Below are positions 42,237-52,374 of a DNA stretch of 64,000 nt, piece after piece. Each line of letters starts with the position of its first letter. Within the stretch, counting starts at the first letter, position 1. Under the pieces are notes generated by a model that saw only the letters and a list, made by a program, of their open reading frames with translations, did no database searches and was not told the origin of the DNA. Both the position numbers and the translations under genes were made by a program. This DNA comes from Streptomyces cellostaticus. GTDB taxonomy: Bacteria; Actinomycetota; Actinomycetes; Streptomycetales; Streptomycetaceae. Location: the NCBI RefSeq assembly GCF_023630175.1, contig NZ_JALLIN010000003.1, forward strand, positions 152,298 through 216,297. The letters run 5' to 3'.

Positions 42237-42809
42237 ATGAGACTCTTCGCCGCCCTGCTGCTCCCGGACGACGTCGCCGACGCGCTCGCCCGGGAGGTGG
42301 CCGCGCTGCGCGGGCTGCCCGGTGCCGAGGGGCTGCGCTGGACCGGGCGTCCCGGCTGGCACTTCACGCTCGCCTTCTACGGCGAGGTCGACGAGGAGCC
42401 GCTGCCGGAGCTGCGGGACCGCCTGGAGCGCGCGGCGCGCCGCACCCCGGCCTTCGGGCTGGCACTGCGCGGCGGCGGCCGGTTCGGGGGCGGGAAGGCG
42501 CTGTGGACGGGCGCCGACGGCGACCTGCGCGCCCTGGGGCTGCTGGCCGGGCGCGCGGAGGCGGCGGCCCGCAGGAGCGGCATCGAGACGGGGGAGCACC
42601 GCCGCTACCAGGCGCACCTGACGATCGCCCGCAGCCGGTCGGCGGTGGACGTGCGGCCGTACGTGACGGCGCTGCACGACTTCCGCAGCCGTACCTGGAC
42701 CGTGGACGAGCTGGTCCTCGTCCGCAGCCACCTGCCGAGGTCCGGGATGCCCGGCGAGCAGCCCCGCTACGAGCCGGTCGCCCGCTGGGCACTCGGCGCG
42801 GCCGGTTAA
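42237..42809 (+). CDS. thpR: RNA 2',3'-cyclic phosphodiesterase / 2'-5' RNA ligase ThpR
   Basis: 190 residues, two-His phosphoesterase fold. The two catalytic HxT motifs are visible, HFT in WHFTLAFYGEV (residues 41-43) and HLT in AHLTIARS. The N-terminus MRLFAALLLPDDVADAL and the ELVLVRSHL block are typical. It hydrolyses RNA 2',3'-cyclic phosphates and can join 2'-5' linkages in vitro. ATG 42237 has GGAG 11 bp upstream. Confidence 0.92.
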   Translation: MRLFAALLLPDDVADALAREVAALRGLPGAEGLRWTGRPGWHFTLAFYGEVDEEPLPELRDRLERAARRTPAFGLALRGGGRFGGGKALWTGADGDLRALGLLAGRAEAAARRSGIETGEHRRYQAHLTIARSRSAVDVRPYVTALHDFRSRTWTVDELVLVRSHLPRSGMPGEQPRYEPVARWALGAAG

Positions 42810-42812
42810 CCT
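42807..42812 (+). promoter_or_regulatory. -10 box TAACCT overlapping the thpR stop
   Basis: TAACCT includes the thpR TAA stop and ends exactly 7 bp before GTG 42820, so the small downstream gene is probably leaderless. Confidence 0.5.
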
Positions 42813-42819
42813 CGGATAC

Positions 42820-42909
42820 GTGGACCCGAAGACCCGTAACCGGATCATGGCCTTTGTGCTCGTGCTGATGTTCGCCGTCGTCGCCCTCGCGGCCGCGCTC
42901 GGCAGGTGA
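42820..42909 (+). CDS. 29-residue single-pass membrane protein
   Basis: GTG 42820 to TGA 42909 encodes a basic head, VDPKTRNRI, followed by one hydrophobic helix (MAFVLVLMFAVVALAAALG) ending in Arg. The layout is that of a genuine small membrane protein, positive-inside, and I recall similar MDPKTRNR... microproteins in streptomycetes. It is too short for ordinary gene calling. Supported by the -10 box 7 bp upstream. Function unknown. Confidence 0.65.
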   Translation: MDPKTRNRIMAFVLVLMFAVVALAAALGR

Positions 42910-42959
42910 GGCCCGGGCGCGCGGGCGCGGCCGCGGAGGCGATCAGTGACGGGCGCGGC

Positions 42960-43952
42960 TCACCAGGCGAAGGCCTCCGGTGACGGGCCCGGGCCCGGGA
43001 AGATCTCGTCGAGGCCGGTGAGCAGGTCCTCGCCCAGCTCCAGTTCGACGGCCCGCAGCGCCGACCCGAGCTGCTCGGCGGTGCGCGGGCCGACGATCGG
43101 GCCGGTGACGCCGGGCCGGGTCAGCAGCCAGGCCAGGGCGGCCTCGCCGGGTTCGAGGCCGTGCTTGTCGAGCAGGTCCTCGTAGGACTGGATCCGCGCG
43201 CGGGCGGCCGGGTCGGCGAGGGTCTCGGCGGCCCGTCCGGAGGCACGGCGCCCGCCCTGCACCTCCTTCTTGATGACCCCGCCCAGCAGACCGCCGTGCA
43301 GCGGCGACCAGGGGATGACCCCGAGGCCGTACTCCCGCGCGGCCGGGACGACCTCCATCTCGGCGCGGCGCTCGGCGAGGTTGTACAGGCACTGCTCGCT
43401 GACGAGACCGATGGTGCCGCCGCGGCGGGCGGCGATCTCGTTGGCCTGGGCGATCTTGTAGCCGGGGAAGTTGGAGGAGCCAGCGTAGAGGATCTTGCCC
43501 TGCTGGACCAGGACGTCGATCGCCTGCCAGATCTCCTCGAAGGGAGTGTTCCGGTCGACGTGGTGGAACTGGTAGAGGTCGATGTGGTCGGTCCGCAGGC
43601 GCTTCAGGCTGGCGTCCACCGCGCGCCGGATGTTGACGGCGGAGAGCTTGTCGTGGTTGGGCCACGGCTCGCCGTCGGCGGCCATGTTGGCGTACACCTT
43701 GGTGGCGAGGACGACCTTGTCGCGCCGGTCGCCGCCCCGGGCGAACCAGTCGCCGATGATCGATTCCGTACGGCCCTTGTTCTCGCCCCAGCCGTAGACG
43801 TTGGCCGTGTCGAAGAAGTTGATGCCCGCGTCCAGCGCCGCGTCCATGATGGCGTGGCTGTCCGCCTCGTCCGTCTGCGGGCCGAAGTTCATGGTGCCGA
43901 GGACGAGTCGGCTGACCTTGAGTCCCGTGCGTCCTAGCTGCGTGTACTTCAT
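42960..43952 (-). CDS. Aldo/keto reductase family oxidoreductase
   Basis: 330 residues, NADPH-dependent TIM-barrel reductase of the YhdN/IolS-like AKR group. The N-terminus MKYTQLGRTGLKVSRLVLGT, catalytic block INFFDTANVYGWGENKG (Asp and Tyr), DLYQFHHVDRNTP and the C-terminal ALAWLLTRPGVTGPIVGPRT (cofactor binding) are all present. ATG 43952 is 6 bp after TTGGCT, possibly leaderless. It probably reduces small aldehydes or ketones. The 268 bp upstream (43953-44220) show no gene. Confidence 0.93.
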   Translation of the reverse strand: MKYTQLGRTGLKVSRLVLGTMNFGPQTDEADSHAIMDAALDAGINFFDTANVYGWGENKGRTESIIGDWFARGGDRRDKVVLATKVYANMAADGEPWPNHDKLSAVNIRRAVDASLKRLRTDHIDLYQFHHVDRNTPFEEIWQAIDVLVQQGKILYAGSSNFPGYKIAQANEIAARRGGTIGLVSEQCLYNLAERRAEMEVVPAAREYGLGVIPWSPLHGGLLGGVIKKEVQGGRRASGRAAETLADPAARARIQSYEDLLDKHGLEPGEAALAWLLTRPGVTGPIVGPRTAEQLGSALRAVELELGEDLLTGLDEIFPGPGPSPEAFAW

Positions 43953-44220
43953 GGAGCCAGCCAACGGCTTGAAGTGTGCTCGAAGCAAGGGGAGCCGGCC
44001 GCGTCAGGCCGGGTTCGCTCCGCCGCCGCGCCCGGCGGGCACGCTCGCCGCACCGGTCGAGGGCCCGGGTGCATCCCGGCGGGCACTCGACGAGGGCTGC
44101 GGCGCCTCGCCGCGCTGCCGGATCGCCCGTACGCGCCCGAGTATTGAGGGCGACCCTCCGCCCTGCGACGCACCGCGTCCGACGCCGTGCGCTGATCCAC
44201 CGGGGAGTACGGGACAACCC

Positions 44221-44811
44221 TCAGTCGCGGGGGAACGCGCCCGTCTTCAGGACGAGGTCGACCACCGTGCCGGTCAGATCGATGTCGGTGCCGAAGTCCA
44301 CCTTCGCCGGCTCGGCGTAGTCGCCGTCCTTGGGGTCGGTGTACACGAGGCAGCGACCCTGGTAGGGATCGGCGATGACGTAGACGGGAACCTCGGCGAC
44401 GGCGTAGGCGGTCCTCTTGGGGCCGTAGTCGTTGGCGGCGGTGCCCCTTGAGACGACCTCGGCGACGAACTCGACGTCCTGGTGGCGCCAGTGGCCGCCG
44501 CCGTCCGGCTTCGCCGAGTTCTTGAGCAGGGCGACGTCCGGGCAGAAGCCGTTCTCATGCCCGGGAAAGTCGATGCGTACGTCCGAGAAGACCCTGTCCA
44601 TCCCGTACTTCTCCGCGACCGCGCCCGCGATATGGAAGATGATCTGCCAATGAGTGTTCCGCTGCGGCGTCATGAAGACGTTGCCCCCGACGATCTCGAC
44701 CCTGAATCCTTCGGGGACGGGCATCCGCTCGAGGCGCTCGAACCAGTCGTCCAAACGCTGGGTGCAGGCGTCGGTGTCGGCCATCGCGATCCTGTCTTCG
44801 AGGACGGTCAT
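44221..44811 (-). CDS. Uma2 family protein (PD-(D/E)XK-like fold)
   Basis: 196 residues of the Uma2 family, a restriction-endonuclease-like fold of unknown role that is multiplied in Streptomyces. Visible active-site-like residues: PEGFRVEIVGGNVFMTPQ (Glu), FCPDVALL (Asp), then VEFVAEVVS (Glu). ATG 44811 is preceded by GGGGAGGAG. The C-terminal segment DIDLTGTVVDLVLKTGAF is shared with the relic at 41905-42132, and the 5' region is part of an 83-bp repeat. Confidence 0.87.
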   Translation of the reverse strand: MTVLEDRIAMADTDACTQRLDDWFERLERMPVPEGFRVEIVGGNVFMTPQRNTHWQIIFHIAGAVAEKYGMDRVFSDVRIDFPGHENGFCPDVALLKNSAKPDGGGHWRHQDVEFVAEVVSRGTAANDYGPKRTAYAVAEVPVYVIADPYQGRCLVYTDPKDGDYAEPAKVDFGTDIDLTGTVVDLVLKTGAFPRD

Positions 44812-44876
44812 CGTGGCGCTCCTCCCCGGCCGCCCCGTGGACAAGTGCGGCCGCGCGGTTCAACGATACGCACGGT
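44794..44876. repeat. 83-bp direct repeat, copy 2 (promoter and start of the intact Uma2 gene)
   Basis: Partner of 42115-42197 at a 2679-bp offset. Both copies include the AACGATACGCACGGT end and the GGGGAGGAG ribosome-binding site on the minus strand. Confidence 0.85.
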
Positions 44877-44899
44877 GACGGGGAAACGACGGAATCAGG

Positions 44900-45604
44900 T
44901 CAGCCCGTGCCCGTCGCGTACGCCTGTCCGATGCCCCAGGCCTCCCACATCGCGGCGGCGAACGCCTCCGCGATCCGGTGCTCGCCGCTCGGGTTGGGAT
45001 GGGTGCCGTCGTAGGTGTCCGCGTGGACGTCGTACGCCTCGGGCGGCGAGGCCAGCAGCAGGGGGGAGCGGGGCTCGTCCAGGTCGGCCACCGTCTTGGC
45101 GAGCAGCACGTTGAACCGGTCGACCTGGGTCGCGAAGGCCTCGTCCGCGTGGGCGCGGATGTTCGGGATCACCGGCAGCATCACCATGCGGACGCGCGGC
45201 CGGGCCTCGCGGGCCCCGGCGACGAACGCCCGCACGTTCTCCGCCGTCTGCTCGGCGTTGGTGTAGAAGCCGAGGTCGATCAGGCCCAGGGAGACCAGCA
45301 GCACGTCGGCCCGGTGCTCGCGCACCGCCCCGCCTATCAGCGGCGCCATGTGCAGCCAGCCCTCTCCCCAGCCGGCCAGATGGGCCCGGGGGAAGTCGGG
45401 CTCCGCGTACGCGGAGGACACCGGTGCCTCGGCCGCCTTGTCGTACAGCTCCTCGCGCGGGCCCACGAGGGTGAACGGGCCGCCGTACGAGTCGCGCAGG
45501 TGCTGCCACAGACGGTAGCGCCACGTGTGTTCGCCCGCGCTCCCGATCGTCATCGAGTCCCCCACGGGCATGAACCTGAGCACCCGCTCATGATGGACGA
45601 TCAC
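44900..45604 (-). CDS. SGNH/GDSL-type esterase or lipase
   Basis: 234 residues, SGNH hydrolase fold: block I RFMPVGDSMT (nucleophile Ser), block III-like LVSLGLIDLGFY where GxND is altered to GLIDLG, and block V DGTHPNPSGEH (catalytic Asp and His). GTG 45604 is preferred over ATG 45571 because the latter would remove the beta strand leading into the nucleophile; no ribosome-binding site helps. It lacks a signal peptide in this reading. Likely an acyl-ester hydrolase of unknown substrate. Confidence 0.85.
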   Translation of the reverse strand: MIVHHERVLRFMPVGDSMTIGSAGEHTWRYRLWQHLRDSYGGPFTLVGPREELYDKAAEAPVSSAYAEPDFPRAHLAGWGEGWLHMAPLIGGAVREHRADVLLVSLGLIDLGFYTNAEQTAENVRAFVAGAREARPRVRMVMLPVIPNIRAHADEAFATQVDRFNVLLAKTVADLDEPRSPLLLASPPEAYDVHADTYDGTHPNPSGEHRIAEAFAAAMWEAWGIGQAYATGTG

Positions 45605-45671
45605 CGGGGGCGTTGGGATGTGAGGCCCGACACGTGCACCGGAGCCGTGGGCCGAATGGCAGGCTTGGGGC

Positions 45672-46637
45672 ATGCGTCGACCGTTCGCCCTGCTTGCCGG
45701 GGCCCTGCTCGCGGGTGCCTGTGCGCTGCCCGCCCATGCCGCAGACGGTGATCGGGGTTTCACCATCAAGGACCCGAGGATCACCGAGTCCAGCGGCCTG
45801 GCCGCCTCCCGGCTGCACCCCGGCATCTACTGGACGCACAACGACAGTGACGACGGGCCGTACCTCTACGCCGTGGACAGCGCGACCGGCAACACCGTCG
45901 CGACCGTGACCCTGCGCGGCATCGGCTCCCCGCGCGACGTGGAGTCCATCTCCATCGGCCCGCACAACGAGATCTATGTCGGCGACATCGGGGACAACTT
46001 CGACGGCCGATGGCCGTACGTGTGGATCTACCGGCTGCCCGAGCCGAAGGTGCTGAAGGACCAGACGGTCACGGCCGAGCAGTACGTGGTGAAGTACTCC
46101 GACGGACCGCGCGACGCCGAGTCGCTGCTCGTCCACCCGAAGACCGGGCGCGTGTACATCATCGACAAGAAGGAGGACGGCGGGCACCTGTTCGAGGGGC
46201 CCGCGAGGCTCTCCACCTCAGGGACGAACGTCTTCCGGCCCGTCGCGCCGGTCGACCTGTGGGCCACCGACGCCGCCTTCTCCCCGGACGGCGGGCAACT
46301 GGCGGTGCGCGGGTACTTCGGCGGGATCTACTACGACTGGAACGGCGGGCGGATCAAGCGCGAGGGCCGGCTCGACGTCCCCCTGCAGGGGCAGGGGGAG
46401 TCCCTGACGTACTCCGCCGACGGCACCAGGCTGATGTACGGCAGCGAGGGCGCCAAAAGCTCGGTGCAGGCGCAGGACGCGCCGGGTGACCACTCCGCCG
46501 AATCCCCTTCCGGGAACGGCGGTTCGGCGTCCGGTGGGACCGATGGCGGCGGCGGGCGCCTCAAGGTCACGGCCGCCGTCGTCGCAGTGGGCGCGGTCGT
46601 CCTGCTCGGACTGCGGCTGCTGCGCCGGCGCGGCTGA
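45672..46637 (+). CDS. Secreted, membrane-anchored beta-propeller-like protein
   Basis: 321 residues. Signal peptide MRRPFALLAGALLAGACALP then AHA, cleaved near residue 24. The body (GFTIKDPRITESSGLAAS...WTHNDSDDGPYLYAVD...YVGDIGDNFDGRWPYVWIYRL) resembles secreted WD40/NHL-like propellers. A Gly/Ser-rich spacer is followed by a C-terminal transmembrane helix (VTAAVVAVGAVVLLGLRLL) and RRRG, so the protein should be surface anchored. ATG 45672 has CAGGCT 6 bp upstream. No enzyme motif seen. Confidence 0.85.
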   Translation: MRRPFALLAGALLAGACALPAHAADGDRGFTIKDPRITESSGLAASRLHPGIYWTHNDSDDGPYLYAVDSATGNTVATVTLRGIGSPRDVESISIGPHNEIYVGDIGDNFDGRWPYVWIYRLPEPKVLKDQTVTAEQYVVKYSDGPRDAESLLVHPKTGRVYIIDKKEDGGHLFEGPARLSTSGTNVFRPVAPVDLWATDAAFSPDGGQLAVRGYFGGIYYDWNGGRIKREGRLDVPLQGQGESLTYSADGTRLMYGSEGAKSSVQAQDAPGDHSAESPSGNGGSASGGTDGGGGRLKVTAAVVAVGAVVLLGLRLLRRRG

Positions 46638-46693
46638 GCGCCCGCCTTCGGCGGGGTCGGTCCGCCGGGCACGGCGGATCCCGGCGCCGTCCC

Positions 46694-46760
46694 GCGGTGG
46701 CGCGGGAACGCGGCCGCCGGGCGGTGGCACCGGAACGCGGCCGTCCCGTGGTGCACGGGA
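46694..46760. repeat. Two 27-bp imperfect repeats and a hairpin
   Basis: GCGGTGGCG... (46694-46720) and GCGGTGGCA... (46721-46747) share most bases, including GGAACGCGGCCG. TCCCGTG-GTG-CACGGGA (46744-46760) forms a 7-bp hairpin directly before the serC terminator. Confidence 0.6.
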
Positions 46761-46763
46761 AAA

Positions 46764-46794
46764 GGGCGCCCGGTGCCTGTCGCACCGGGCGCCC
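46764..46794 (-). terminator. Intrinsic terminator of serC
   Basis: GGGCGCCCGGTGC (46764-46776) pairs perfectly with GCACCGGGCGCCC (46782-46794) over a 5-nt loop. On the minus strand it is followed by TTTT. It may also stop readthrough from the converging 45672 gene. Confidence 0.92.
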
Positions 46795-46814
46795 TCGCGC
46801 TCGTACCCGTGGGG

Positions 46815-48002
<1,188 letters not shown>

Positions 48003-48089
48003 TCATAAACTTGTGCGGTTGTACGACGAAATGGGGGCGGCTGTGGAAAACCTTCGGTGACTGTGCGTGAGCGGATGCATCCTGGACGC

Positions 48090-50930
48090 ATGACGGATCT
48101 AACGGGTCTCGCGGCGGAACTGCGCGGCGCCGTCCGGGGCGAGGTCGGCTTCGACACCACCTCCCGGGCGCTGGTGACGATGGACGCGTCCAACTACCGG
48201 CGGGTGCCGGCGGGGGTGGTCGCCCCCCGGGACGCCGACGACGTCGCGGCCGCGCTGGAGGTGTGCCGGGCGCGCGGGGTGCCGGTGGTGGCGCGCGGCG
48301 GGGGCACGTCGATCGCGGGGCAGGCGACGGGGACGGGCGTGGTGCTGGACTTCACCCGGCACATGAACGCCCTGCTGGAGCTGGACCCGGGCACGCGGAC
48401 CGCCGTGGTCCAGCCCGGGCTCGTCCTGGACCGCCTCCAGCAGGCCGCCGCCCCGCACGGCCTGCGGTTCGGCCCCGATCCCTCCACGCACAGCCGGTGC
48501 ACGCTCGGTGGGATGATCGGGAACAACTCGTGCGGCTCCCACTCGGTCGCCTGGGGCACCACCGCGGACAGCGTGCGCCGGCTCTCCGTCGTCACCGGGC
48601 GCGGGCAGCGGCTGCGGCTCGGGCGGGACTGGTCCGGGGCGCCCGAGGGACTGCGCGAGCTGGTGTCGGGCGAGCTCGCCCGGCTGCGCACCGGCTTCCC
48701 CGAACTGCCCCGCCGCATCTCCGGATACGCGCTCGACGCCCTGCTGCCCGAGCGGGGCGCCGATGTCGCCCGCTCCTTCTGCGGTTCCGAGGGCACCCTC
48801 GGCATCCTCACCGAGGCGGTCCTGGGGCTGGTGGAGGACCCGCGCGCGCGTGCGCTCGCGGTGCTCGGGTACGGCGACGAGAGCGCGGCCGCCGAGGCCG
48901 CCGCGGGGCTGCTCCCGTTCGGGCCGCTCACGGTGGAGGGCATGGCGGCCGACCTGGTGCCCTCACCGGCCGTGCTGCCCAGGGGGGACGCCTGGCTGTT
49001 CGTGGAGACCGGCGGTGGGACCGCGGCCGAGGCACGCGCGCGTGCGGAGGCGATCGTCCGCGCGGCCGACGTCGTCGACTCCCTCGTGGTCACCGACCCC
49101 GCGGCGCAGCGGGCCCTGTGGCGCGTCCGCGAGGACGCGAGCGGCACGGCGACCCGGATGCCCGACGGCACGGAGGCCTGGCCCGGCTGGGAGGACTGCG
49201 CGGTGCCACCGGACCGGCTCGGCGCCTATCTCCGGGACTTCCGCGCCCTGCTGTCCTCGCACGGCCTGCGCGGCACTCCCTACGGCCACTTCGGTGACGG
49301 CTGCATCCACGTCCGCATCGACTTCGACCTGCTCACCGAGGCCGGCGTGGGGCGGTTCCGGCGCTTCTCCGGCGACCTCGCCGACCTGGTGGTGGCCCAC
49401 GGCGGCTCCCTGTCCGGGGAGCACGGGGACGGTCAGGCACGCGCGGAGCTGCTGCCGCGGATGTACGGCGCGGAGACGGTGCGGCTCTTCGAGCGGGCCA
49501 AGGGGGTCTGGGACCCCGACGACCTGCTCAACCCCGGGATGCTGGTCCGCCCGGCGCCGCTGGACGCCAACCTCCGCTTCTCCGTGCTGCCCCGCCGCCC
49601 GGTGGACGTCGCCTTCGGCTACCCGGCCGACGGCGGGGACTTCCGGGCCGCCGTCCGCCGCTGCGTCGGCGTCGCCAAGTGCCGTACGACCGCGGCGTCC
49701 GGGCCCGCCGTGATGTGTCCCTCGTTCCGGGCGACGGGCGAGGAGCAGCACTCCACCCGGGGGCGGGCCCGCCTGCTGCACGAGATGCTCGCGGGCGAAC
49801 TGGTCACGGACGGCTGGCGCTCCACCGAGGTCCGGGACGCGCTGGACCTGTGCCTGTCCTGCAAGGGCTGCCGCTCGGACTGCCCGGTCGGCGTCGACAT
49901 GGCCACCTACAAGGCGGAGTTCCTGCACCACCACTACCGGGGCCGGCGCCGACCGGCCGCCCACTACAGCATGGGCCTGCTGCCGGTGTGGCTGCGCTGG
50001 GCGGCCCGGACCGGCACGGCGCGGCTGCTGAACCGCCTCGCCTCGCTGCGGCTGCCGGCCCGGATCGGCAAGCGGCTGGCGGGGATCGCCCCGGAGCGCG
50101 ACCTGCCCCGGCTGGCGCCGCTGACGTTCAGCCGCTGGTGGCGGCGGCGCGAGCGGCGCGGCACGGGGGACCTGGTCGTGCTGTGGCCCGACACCTTCAC
50201 CGAGCACCTCTCGCCCTCGGTCGGACAGGCGGCCGTGCGGGTGCTGGAGGCCGCCGGCCTCAGAGCGGTGCTGCCGCCGTCCCGGCCGGCCGGCGGCGGG
50301 GTCTGCTGCGGCCTGACCTACGTCTCCACCGGCCGGCTCGACCAGGCGCGCACGGTGCTGCGCCGCACCCTGGACCTGATGGAACCGGTGCTGCGCAGGG
50401 GCACCCCCGTCGTCGTCCTGGAACCGAGCTGCGCCGCGGCCCTGCGCACCGACCTCCCGGAACTCCTGCCGGACGACCCGCGCGCGGCCCGGCTGTCGGC
50501 GGCGGTCCTCACCTTCGCCGAGGCGCTGCGGCGGCACGCCCCCGGCTGGACCCCGCCCGACGTCGGCCGCCCGGTCGCCGGTCAGACCCACTGCCATCAG
50601 CACGCGGTCCTCGGTGACGCCGCCGACCGCGCGCTGCGCGAGTCCGCGGGCCTGACCGGCGAGCTGAGCGGCGGCTGCTGCGGCCTCGCGGGCGACTTCG
50701 GCTTCACGAAGGGGCACTTCGAGATCTCCCGGGCCTGCGCGGAGGAACAACTGCTGCCCTCGGTGCGGGCGGCGGCCGAGGAGGCGGTGATCCTGGCGGA
50801 CGGCTTCTCCTGCCGCACCCAGCTCGAGCAGTTGGCCGGGGTGCGCGGGCGGCATCTGGCGGAGGTGCTGGCGGACGCGCTGGACGGGCTGGACTCCGGG
50901 GCGGTGGACGGGCGGAACTCCGGTATCTGA
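48090..50930 (+). CDS. FAD-binding and Fe-S oxidoreductase (GlcD-GlcF-type D-lactate/2-hydroxyacid dehydrogenase)
   Basis: 946 residues combining a GlcD-like half and a GlcF-like half. Residues 1-500 form the FAD-binding FAD_oxidase_C type (ARGGGTSIAGQATGTGVVLD, SHSRCTLGGMIGNNSCG, GYALDALLPERG, GEHGDGQARAELLPRMYG). Then come two 4Fe-4S clusters (CRTTAASGPAVMCPSFR and CLSCKGCRSDCPVGVD) and two CCG domains (GGGVCCGLTY and GGCCGLAGDFG). The protein probably oxidises D-lactate, glycolate or a related 2-hydroxyacid and passes electrons to the quinone pool. ATG 48090 is preferred (CATCCT lies 6 bp upstream); GTG 48057 is possible. Confidence 0.93.
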   Translation: MTDLTGLAAELRGAVRGEVGFDTTSRALVTMDASNYRRVPAGVVAPRDADDVAAALEVCRARGVPVVARGGGTSIAGQATGTGVVLDFTRHMNALLELDPGTRTAVVQPGLVLDRLQQAAAPHGLRFGPDPSTHSRCTLGGMIGNNSCGSHSVAWGTTADSVRRLSVVTGRGQRLRLGRDWSGAPEGLRELVSGELARLRTGFPELPRRISGYALDALLPERGADVARSFCGSEGTLGILTEAVLGLVEDPRARALAVLGYGDESAAAEAAAGLLPFGPLTVEGMAADLVPSPAVLPRGDAWLFVETGGGTAAEARARAEAIVRAADVVDSLVVTDPAAQRALWRVREDASGTATRMPDGTEAWPGWEDCAVPPDRLGAYLRDFRALLSSHGLRGTPYGHFGDGCIHVRIDFDLLTEAGVGRFRRFSGDLADLVVAHGGSLSGEHGDGQARAELLPRMYGAETVRLFERAKGVWDPDDLLNPGMLVRPAPLDANLRFSVLPRRPVDVAFGYPADGGDFRAAVRRCVGVAKCRTTAASGPAVMCPSFRATGEEQHSTRGRARLLHEMLAGELVTDGWRSTEVRDALDLCLSCKGCRSDCPVGVDMATYKAEFLHHHYRGRRRPAAHYSMGLLPVWLRWAARTGTARLLNRLASLRLPARIGKRLAGIAPERDLPRLAPLTFSRWWRRRERRGTGDLVVLWPDTFTEHLSPSVGQAAVRVLEAAGLRAVLPPSRPAGGGVCCGLTYVSTGRLDQARTVLRRTLDLMEPVLRRGTPVVVLEPSCAAALRTDLPELLPDDPRAARLSAAVLTFAEALRRHAPGWTPPDVGRPVAGQTHCHQHAVLGDAADRALRESAGLTGELSGGCCGLAGDFGFTKGHFEISRACAEEQLLPSVRAAAEEAVILADGFSCRTQLEQLAGVRGRHLAEVLADALDGLDSGAVDGRNSGI

Positions 50931-51079
50931 ACCTCGGGCGTCCCAGCATGCGGAACAGTTGCATATCGAGTTCACACTCCTGACGGAGTCCATTACCCTG
51001 GACTTGGAAGTACATCGAGATGAACATGATCTGATCCTCGACTCCGACCCCCTGTTCCCAGCCAGCCCCAGGACCGCCC

Positions 51080-52027
51080 GTGAGCACCTCCAGCCACACC
51101 GCCCCCGCGACGCGGCACACGCCGGTCCTCCCGAAGGGCGCGCCCCGCCGGTCCGGTCCGCTCGGCTCGCTCGGGCCGGTCGGTCTGGTGCTGGCCGGCG
51201 GGATCTCGGTGCAGTTCGGCGCGGCGCTCGCGGTGACCCTGATGCCGCGGACCGGCGCGCTGGGCGTCGTCACCCTGCGGCTCCTCGCGGCGGCCGTGGT
51301 CCTGCTGGCGCTCTGCCGGCCCCGGCTGCGCGGCCACTCGAGGACCGACTGGGGCACCGTGATCGTCTTCGGTGTCGCCATGGGCGGGATGAACGGCCTG
51401 TTCTACCAGGCCGTGGCCCGTATCCCGCTGGGTCCCGCGGTCACCCTGGAGGTGCTCGGCCCGCTGGCGCTGTCCGTGCTGGCGTCCCGCCGGGCGATCA
51501 ACGCGCTGTGGGCGGCGCTCGCCCTGGCGGGGGTCTTCCTCCTGGGCGGCGGAGGCTTCAGCGGCCTGGACCCCGCAGGTGTCGCCTTCGCCCTCGGTGC
51601 CGGAGCCATGTGGGCGACCTACATAGTCTTCAGTGCCCGCACGGGCCGCCGCTTCCCGCAGGCGGACGGTCTGGCGCTGGCGATGGCGGTGGCCGCCCTG
51701 CTCTTCCTCCCGCTCGGCCTCGCGGAGGCCGGCAGCCGTCTGCTGAACCCGACCACCGTCGCCCTCGGCTCGGCGGTGGCGGTGCTCTCCTCGGTGCTGC
51801 CCTACACCCTCGAACTCCTGGCGCTGCGCCGCCTGCCCGCGCACACCTTCGCCATCCTCATGAGTCTGGAGCCGGCCATCGCGGCCACCGCGGGCTTCCT
51901 GGTGCTCGGCCAGGCTCTGTCCGTGACGGAGGCCGCCGCCATCGCCCTGGTGATCGCGGCGACCATCGGCGCGGTGCGGTCCCAGTCCGGGCGCGGCAAG
52001 GTACCGGCCCCGGCCCCCGAGGCCTGA
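51080..52027 (+). CDS. EamA/RhtA-type drug-metabolite transporter
   Basis: 315 residues with ten transmembrane helices in two EamA repeats. RhtA-like features: LMPRTGALGVVTLRL, YQAVARIPLGPAVTLEVLGP and SVLPYTLELLALRRLPAHTFAIL, suggesting efflux of amino acids such as threonine or homoserine. GTG 51080 follows AGGA 8 bp upstream. The preceding 150 bp are unusually AT-rich for this genome and probably carry the promoter. Confidence 0.9.
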   Translation: MSTSSHTAPATRHTPVLPKGAPRRSGPLGSLGPVGLVLAGGISVQFGAALAVTLMPRTGALGVVTLRLLAAAVVLLALCRPRLRGHSRTDWGTVIVFGVAMGGMNGLFYQAVARIPLGPAVTLEVLGPLALSVLASRRAINALWAALALAGVFLLGGGGFSGLDPAGVAFALGAGAMWATYIVFSARTGRRFPQADGLALAMAVAALLFLPLGLAEAGSRLLNPTTVALGSAVAVLSSVLPYTLELLALRRLPAHTFAILMSLEPAIAATAGFLVLGQALSVTEAAAIALVIAATIGAVRSQSGRGKVPAPAPEA

Positions 52028-52374
52028 CCGTCGCGCGCCCGCCGCGGCCCGGAGTCCGGCCGGCCTCTCCCGCACCGTCACGTGCCGCCGGCTGCCGCTC
52101 GTGAAGGGCTCCCGCGTCCAGCCGTCCCACCGCGAGCGCGACCGCGGCCCCGCGAGGCGGGCCATCGGGTCCGGCTCCGCGGGCCGCGAGTGACGGAGCT
52201 GGATCGAGCGGCACGTCGCCCGGCCGCCCCTCCCACCCGCGCCCGGCGCGCGCCGGGCGACCGCGTCGCCCCGTCGTACCTGGCGGAGTCCAGCCCCCCT
52301 TCCTCCCCGACGGTGGGGGCGGGCCGCCGGGCGCCGCGCGGCCCCTTCGCGGCCATGTCCCGCAGAAATTCATG
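52028..52374. other. Intergenic region without recognisable gene
   Basis: Between the exporter gene and the operator of the catabolic operon. GC-rich, with no convincing coding frame, RNA gene or strong hairpin seen. Confidence 0.5.

Noticed and set aside
43953..44220. Short frames between the aldo/keto reductase and Uma2 genes
   Set aside because: Low-complexity Arg/Pro/Ser translations without ribosome-binding site or conservation cues.
50940..51075. AT-richer stretch with short frames on both strands (MHIEFTLLTESITLDLEV... and MFISMYFQVQGNGLRQE...)
   Set aside because: Considered as a regulator remnant or leader peptide for the EamA exporter, but neither frame shows a convincing start or family; more likely promoter DNA.
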